From: Sarcomyxa edulis
Taxonomy: Eukaryota > Basidiomycota > Agaricomycetes > Agaricales > Mycenaceae
Direction: 5' to 3'
DNA length: 64,000 nucleotides
NCBI GenBank assembly: GCA_009761415.1
Contig: QUOL01000015.1
Span: forward strand, 248,001 to 312,000
Shown: one piece after another, positions 61,201-64,000 of the stretch
Position numbering within the stretch: position 1 is the first letter of the stretch
Layout: every line of letters starts with the position of its first letter
Translations under genes and position numbers: made by a program
Notes under the pieces: model-generated
Seen by the model: only the letters and a program-made list of their open reading frames with translations
What the model was told of the DNA's origin: nothing
Database searches by the model: none

Positions 61201-62315
61201 CATTTCTTTCCTAGTTTCTCCCACCAGTGGCAGTAGGTACTTTCGTTGTTTCGCATATGCATACGCTGAAGTTCAAGTCTTGCGAAGAAACTAGGATCCC
61301 TAGTGACTCGGCCTGGTCAAACACTCAGTTAGACATGTTTTGTCCAGATATACCGGGGCTCCCGGCTTTGAAGAACATGGTCTGGTCGATATCATGATGT
61401 CTAACTCATAATCGGCCTTCTAGCTGGTATATAATGCTGTTCTCTGAGCGCTAACGCGAAATTTCGGGATCCGCGACAATTCGCATCTCTTTCGATTGGT
61501 TCCCGCAACACAAATCCTTTGATGCGCTGATACCCCCTCCGTCTACCGCGATTTCAGGTTTTCCGGCCATATGGTCGACTGGTTCTGGGGACCACGAATC
61601 ATTTCCGACTCCCTAATTTCTCCCACCAGTAGGTCATTTCGTTCTTGTGAGTAGAGTACGAGCGCTGAGTCCCGCGAAGAAACTAGAATTCCTAGGCCTA
61701 GTCAAACACTTTAGACATCCCTCGAGTCTTGAGCTTGGTTCCTCGATGTTCGCTTCGCATCTTTGCGTCCTGCTTTCCACCCAAAGTTCATCCGGAACTG
61801 CTGCCGGTAAAACTCTTGTTCTCCGAAACAAATTCTCCAACATTCCTAGTACTTATGTGACGGCTAGGCCATATCCCGATATCGTCGCAATGGTCCATCA
61901 TTAGACCGGTGACTGATCTGTCTACTAGAAGGGCAAGCCTGTCGGTAGACAACAGAAAGCTTGCCTTTCGATACAGTTGTGTACAGATACCTGGTTACGA
62001 GTCTAGTCCATCATATCATGTATGTGTGTGTGCAAATTTCATGTTTTGTCCAGATATGTCGGGGCTTTGAGGGTCCTGGTCTGGTTGATATGTCTATGTC
62101 TAAGTCATAATTGGCTTAAATCTTCTTCTATCTCGTATGATGCTGTTCTCTGAGCGCTAACGCGAAATTTCGGGATCCGCGACAATTCTCATCTCTTTCG
62201 ATTGGCTCCCGCAATACAAGGCCATGGGTGGTACGCTGCTATCCCCCCCGTCTATCGCGATTTCATGTTCTCCGGTCACGTCTTCCGCCTATTATCGACT
62301 CGTTCTGGGGAATCA
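61201..62315. repeat. Tandemly duplicated non-coding block upstream of the secreted-protein gene
   Basis: Two modules each occur twice in direct order: module 1 at 61201-61332 and 61612-61720 (TTTCTCCCACCAGT, GCGAAGAAACTAG, CTAGTCAAACACT-type words); module 2 at 61333-61605 and 62038-62315 (GTTTTGTCCAGATAT, GCTAACGCGAAATTTCGGGA, TCCGCGACAATTC). Identity is about 80% in general and almost complete over ~50 bp around AACGCGAAATTTCGGGATCC. A 317-bp unrelated piece (61721-62037) splits the second unit and has a hairpin (61929-61968, AAGGGCAAGC / GCTTGCCTTT). No coding potential. Confidence 0.75.
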
Positions 62316-62452
62316 CGACGATATAATGTCCCGATAGTGTCGGTGCGATGTATCCAATAAATACTCCACCTTTCTATCGTCTTGTCTTCACTCCTCACTT
62401 CCTCTTCCTCATCAAGCTCGAACTCAATCTCAATATCATAGTACCAGTAACC

Positions 62453-63052
62453 ATGCAGCTCACCAAATCGTTCTTCGCCCTTCTCGCAACGGTTACCGTG
62501 ACTCTCTCACGAGCTGCCGCACTTCATAGCCTGAGTAGCTCAGAGATTGAGGTAGTTCATACGCTGTGGTACATTCAGCTTCGCGACTTATCCATATATT
62601 TTGTTTTTCGTTCATACAGGCGCGTAAAGCGGACACCCCCGGTGGCGTTTTTCTCTGTACCGACATAAACTTCTCTGGTACCTGCCAATACTTCTCCCAA
62701 CCCCTCGCTACATGTGTTACTCTCGAGGCTCCCTTCTCTGCGGCGGTCTCTAGCTTTGGACCTGACGCAGGTGCTATCTGTTACGGTATGTTATATTGAT
62801 ATCTGGTCATTTGTAGTACGTGGCTGATTGGGTTCTCGTCCTTTTCTCTGATAGCGTATAGGTAAGTTCACTGCTTAGGGCTTCTACATCCCGCTTCGAA
62901 TGATTGACTGATTGCTCTTTCACTGCAACAGAGAAGGCAGCTGTGACGAAGCCGAGTGGACCTTCACATACCCTGGAGACGCAACTGGAGGACTAGGAAA
63001 CAGCGATCCTTGGAATGATAAAATCACGAACTTTATGTGTTATGCCAACTGA
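62453..63052 (+). CDS. Small secreted six-cysteine protein with a 7-nt microexon
   Basis: Four exons in phase: 62453-62551, 62620-62785, 62855-62861, 62932-63052 (130 aa). The signal peptide is MQLTKSFFALLATVTVTLSR. The mature chain has six cysteines: VFLCTDINFSGTCQYF, LATCVTL, GAICYAYREGSCDEAE, NFMCYAN. The GGVFLCTD.. GTCQ pattern with SSFGPDAGA resembles fungal small secreted proteins of beta/gamma-crystallin-like fold; that fold call is inference. The 7-base exon (CGTATAG) must be included: skipping it shifts the frame and loses the last two cysteines. A likely intron in the 3' untranslated region follows (63066-63121). A TATA-like AATAAATAC is at ~62355. Confidence 0.82.
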
Positions 63053-63504
63053 ACGAGCAGAAGGTCAGTTTAATGCATGCCTTGTCCGAGATGTAAACTA
63101 ATGACTTGTTGTTGTCGCTGCAGGGTACGTTCAGCATTCCAAGTATCGGTGGCAAGTGCTAGCAGGAGACATGACGACCTTGATAGACGGTGATACGACT
63201 CGTAAAGGCATAGGGTGTGAAGGCACTTCTTTGATATTGAAATGGTTTACATGGACATGGACATTAGTAGATATCTTCTTTGGAAACACGTCGATTGAAG
63301 AATAAAGCGCGTTATGACTCTAAGGCGCGTAACAGGAATCACGTCACGTGAGCAGATATAACGCACTTAAGAGGTCAGATCCTGTCAGATCACGGTCACG
63401 GTGGCACGCTTTGAGCTGCTCTCGACTTTCAACTGAAGCAATTTCTTGCAACCCCGGACGGGCTTTGAGATCACATGCTGCAAATGACACCCTTCATATA
63501 CTAT
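63053..63504. other. 3' region of the secreted-protein gene
   Basis: Contains the 3' untranslated region with a probable intron (donor GTCAGT at 63066, acceptor CTGCAG at 63121). No other gene seen. Confidence 0.45.
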
Positions 63505-64000
63505 TCATTTGGTCCTAGTATTTGGACAAGAAGGCTGAAACGCATGATATCTGAAAGTACTTAGAGGGGATATACAAAAGCGTTCATATGATTCGAGAAC
63601 AAAACAAGCATAGCTCAAGCAGACGACCATTTGATGGCCGGCCATAGTCTGCGTGCTAGTAAGCGAGCTGGGGCTTTGCAACACGACTCTAGCAGACTTG
63701 TGAATCGTTGGCGTGCACACACCAAAACACTTCCCGAGGACCGAAAGACTATATATGAGAATCGAGGTGGGTAAGCGTGAGAGTAGACTGTGACTTGGGA
63801 AAACGTACGTGTTTTCAGTCTGTGGCTCCTGTTCGACGACTTCGACTTCGAGAATGCAGCTTCGTCGATCATACGAGCTCGTTGGATGGCACGGGCCTGA
63901 GACTCCTTTTCGAGCCTAGGAAAATGATCAGAAAGAAGTCTATTCACCGAGACTTGTAGCAAAGAGACACACTGTTCAAGATGAGCAATTTCCTGGAAAA
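63505..64000 (-). CDS. Partial minus-strand gene of unknown function, running off the right edge
   Basis: Open from the window edge: EIAHLEQCVSLLQVSVNRLL, then DHFPRLEKESQARAIQRARM and FSKSKSSNRSHRLK. A donor (AC|GTACGT) near 63805 and an acceptor near 63745 would continue it as KCFGVCTPTIHKSARVVLQ and end at 63505; the stop and the splice are tentative. The start lies beyond base 64000. The first part is helical and charged. I do not recognise it. Confidence 0.35.

Overview
The window looks like nuclear DNA of a filamentous basidiomycete, probably an agaricomycete. Genes are broken by many short introns (about 45-80 bp, GT..AG, consensus near GTRNGT), both strands are used, intergenic spacers are short, and the recognisable products are fungal: a Vnx1-type cation/H+ exchanger, a LUFS/LisH Flo8-like regulator, a fungal APC permease, HSF, DDB1, a small secreted six-cysteine protein. 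Exon models were built by hand from splice signals and checked for reading phase. No tRNA, rRNA or CRISPR was seen.

1-20.8 kb is the accessory part. A START-domain membrane protein (cut by the left edge) is followed by three tandem minus-strand copies (A, B, C) of a large gene of about 1,100 codons that I do not recognise. The copies share the same 11-exon plan but are a patchwork of A=B, A=C and B=C blocks, which points to gene conversion. Copies A and B lack the intron-1 donor that C has. Beyond copy C lies a decayed relic of the START gene including its 3' flank, so the array is bracketed by a live and a dead START gene.

20.8-46.3 kb is ordinary housekeeping/regulatory DNA: Flo8-like LisH regulator (+), myosin-binding/vezatin-like membrane protein (-), mitochondrial ATP synthase subunit 4 (-), GNAT acetyltransferase (+), APC amine/amino-acid permease (+), SLC25 mitochondrial carrier (+), BRCT-like protein (-), Vnx1-like exchanger (+), DDB1 (-). 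ATP4 and GNAT, and the BRCT-like gene and VNX1, are divergent pairs; VNX1 and DDB1 converge.

46.3-64 kb is gene-poor around a heat-shock transcription factor (+). Further right come an INO80F-like coiled-coil protein (-), a 482 bp hAT-type miniature transposon with perfect 8 bp target duplications, a pair of inverted ~400 bp repeats flanking a single-pass membrane protein gene (-), a tandemly duplicated promoter-like block, and a small secreted protein gene whose frame requires a 7-nt microexon. The right edge cuts a further minus-strand gene.
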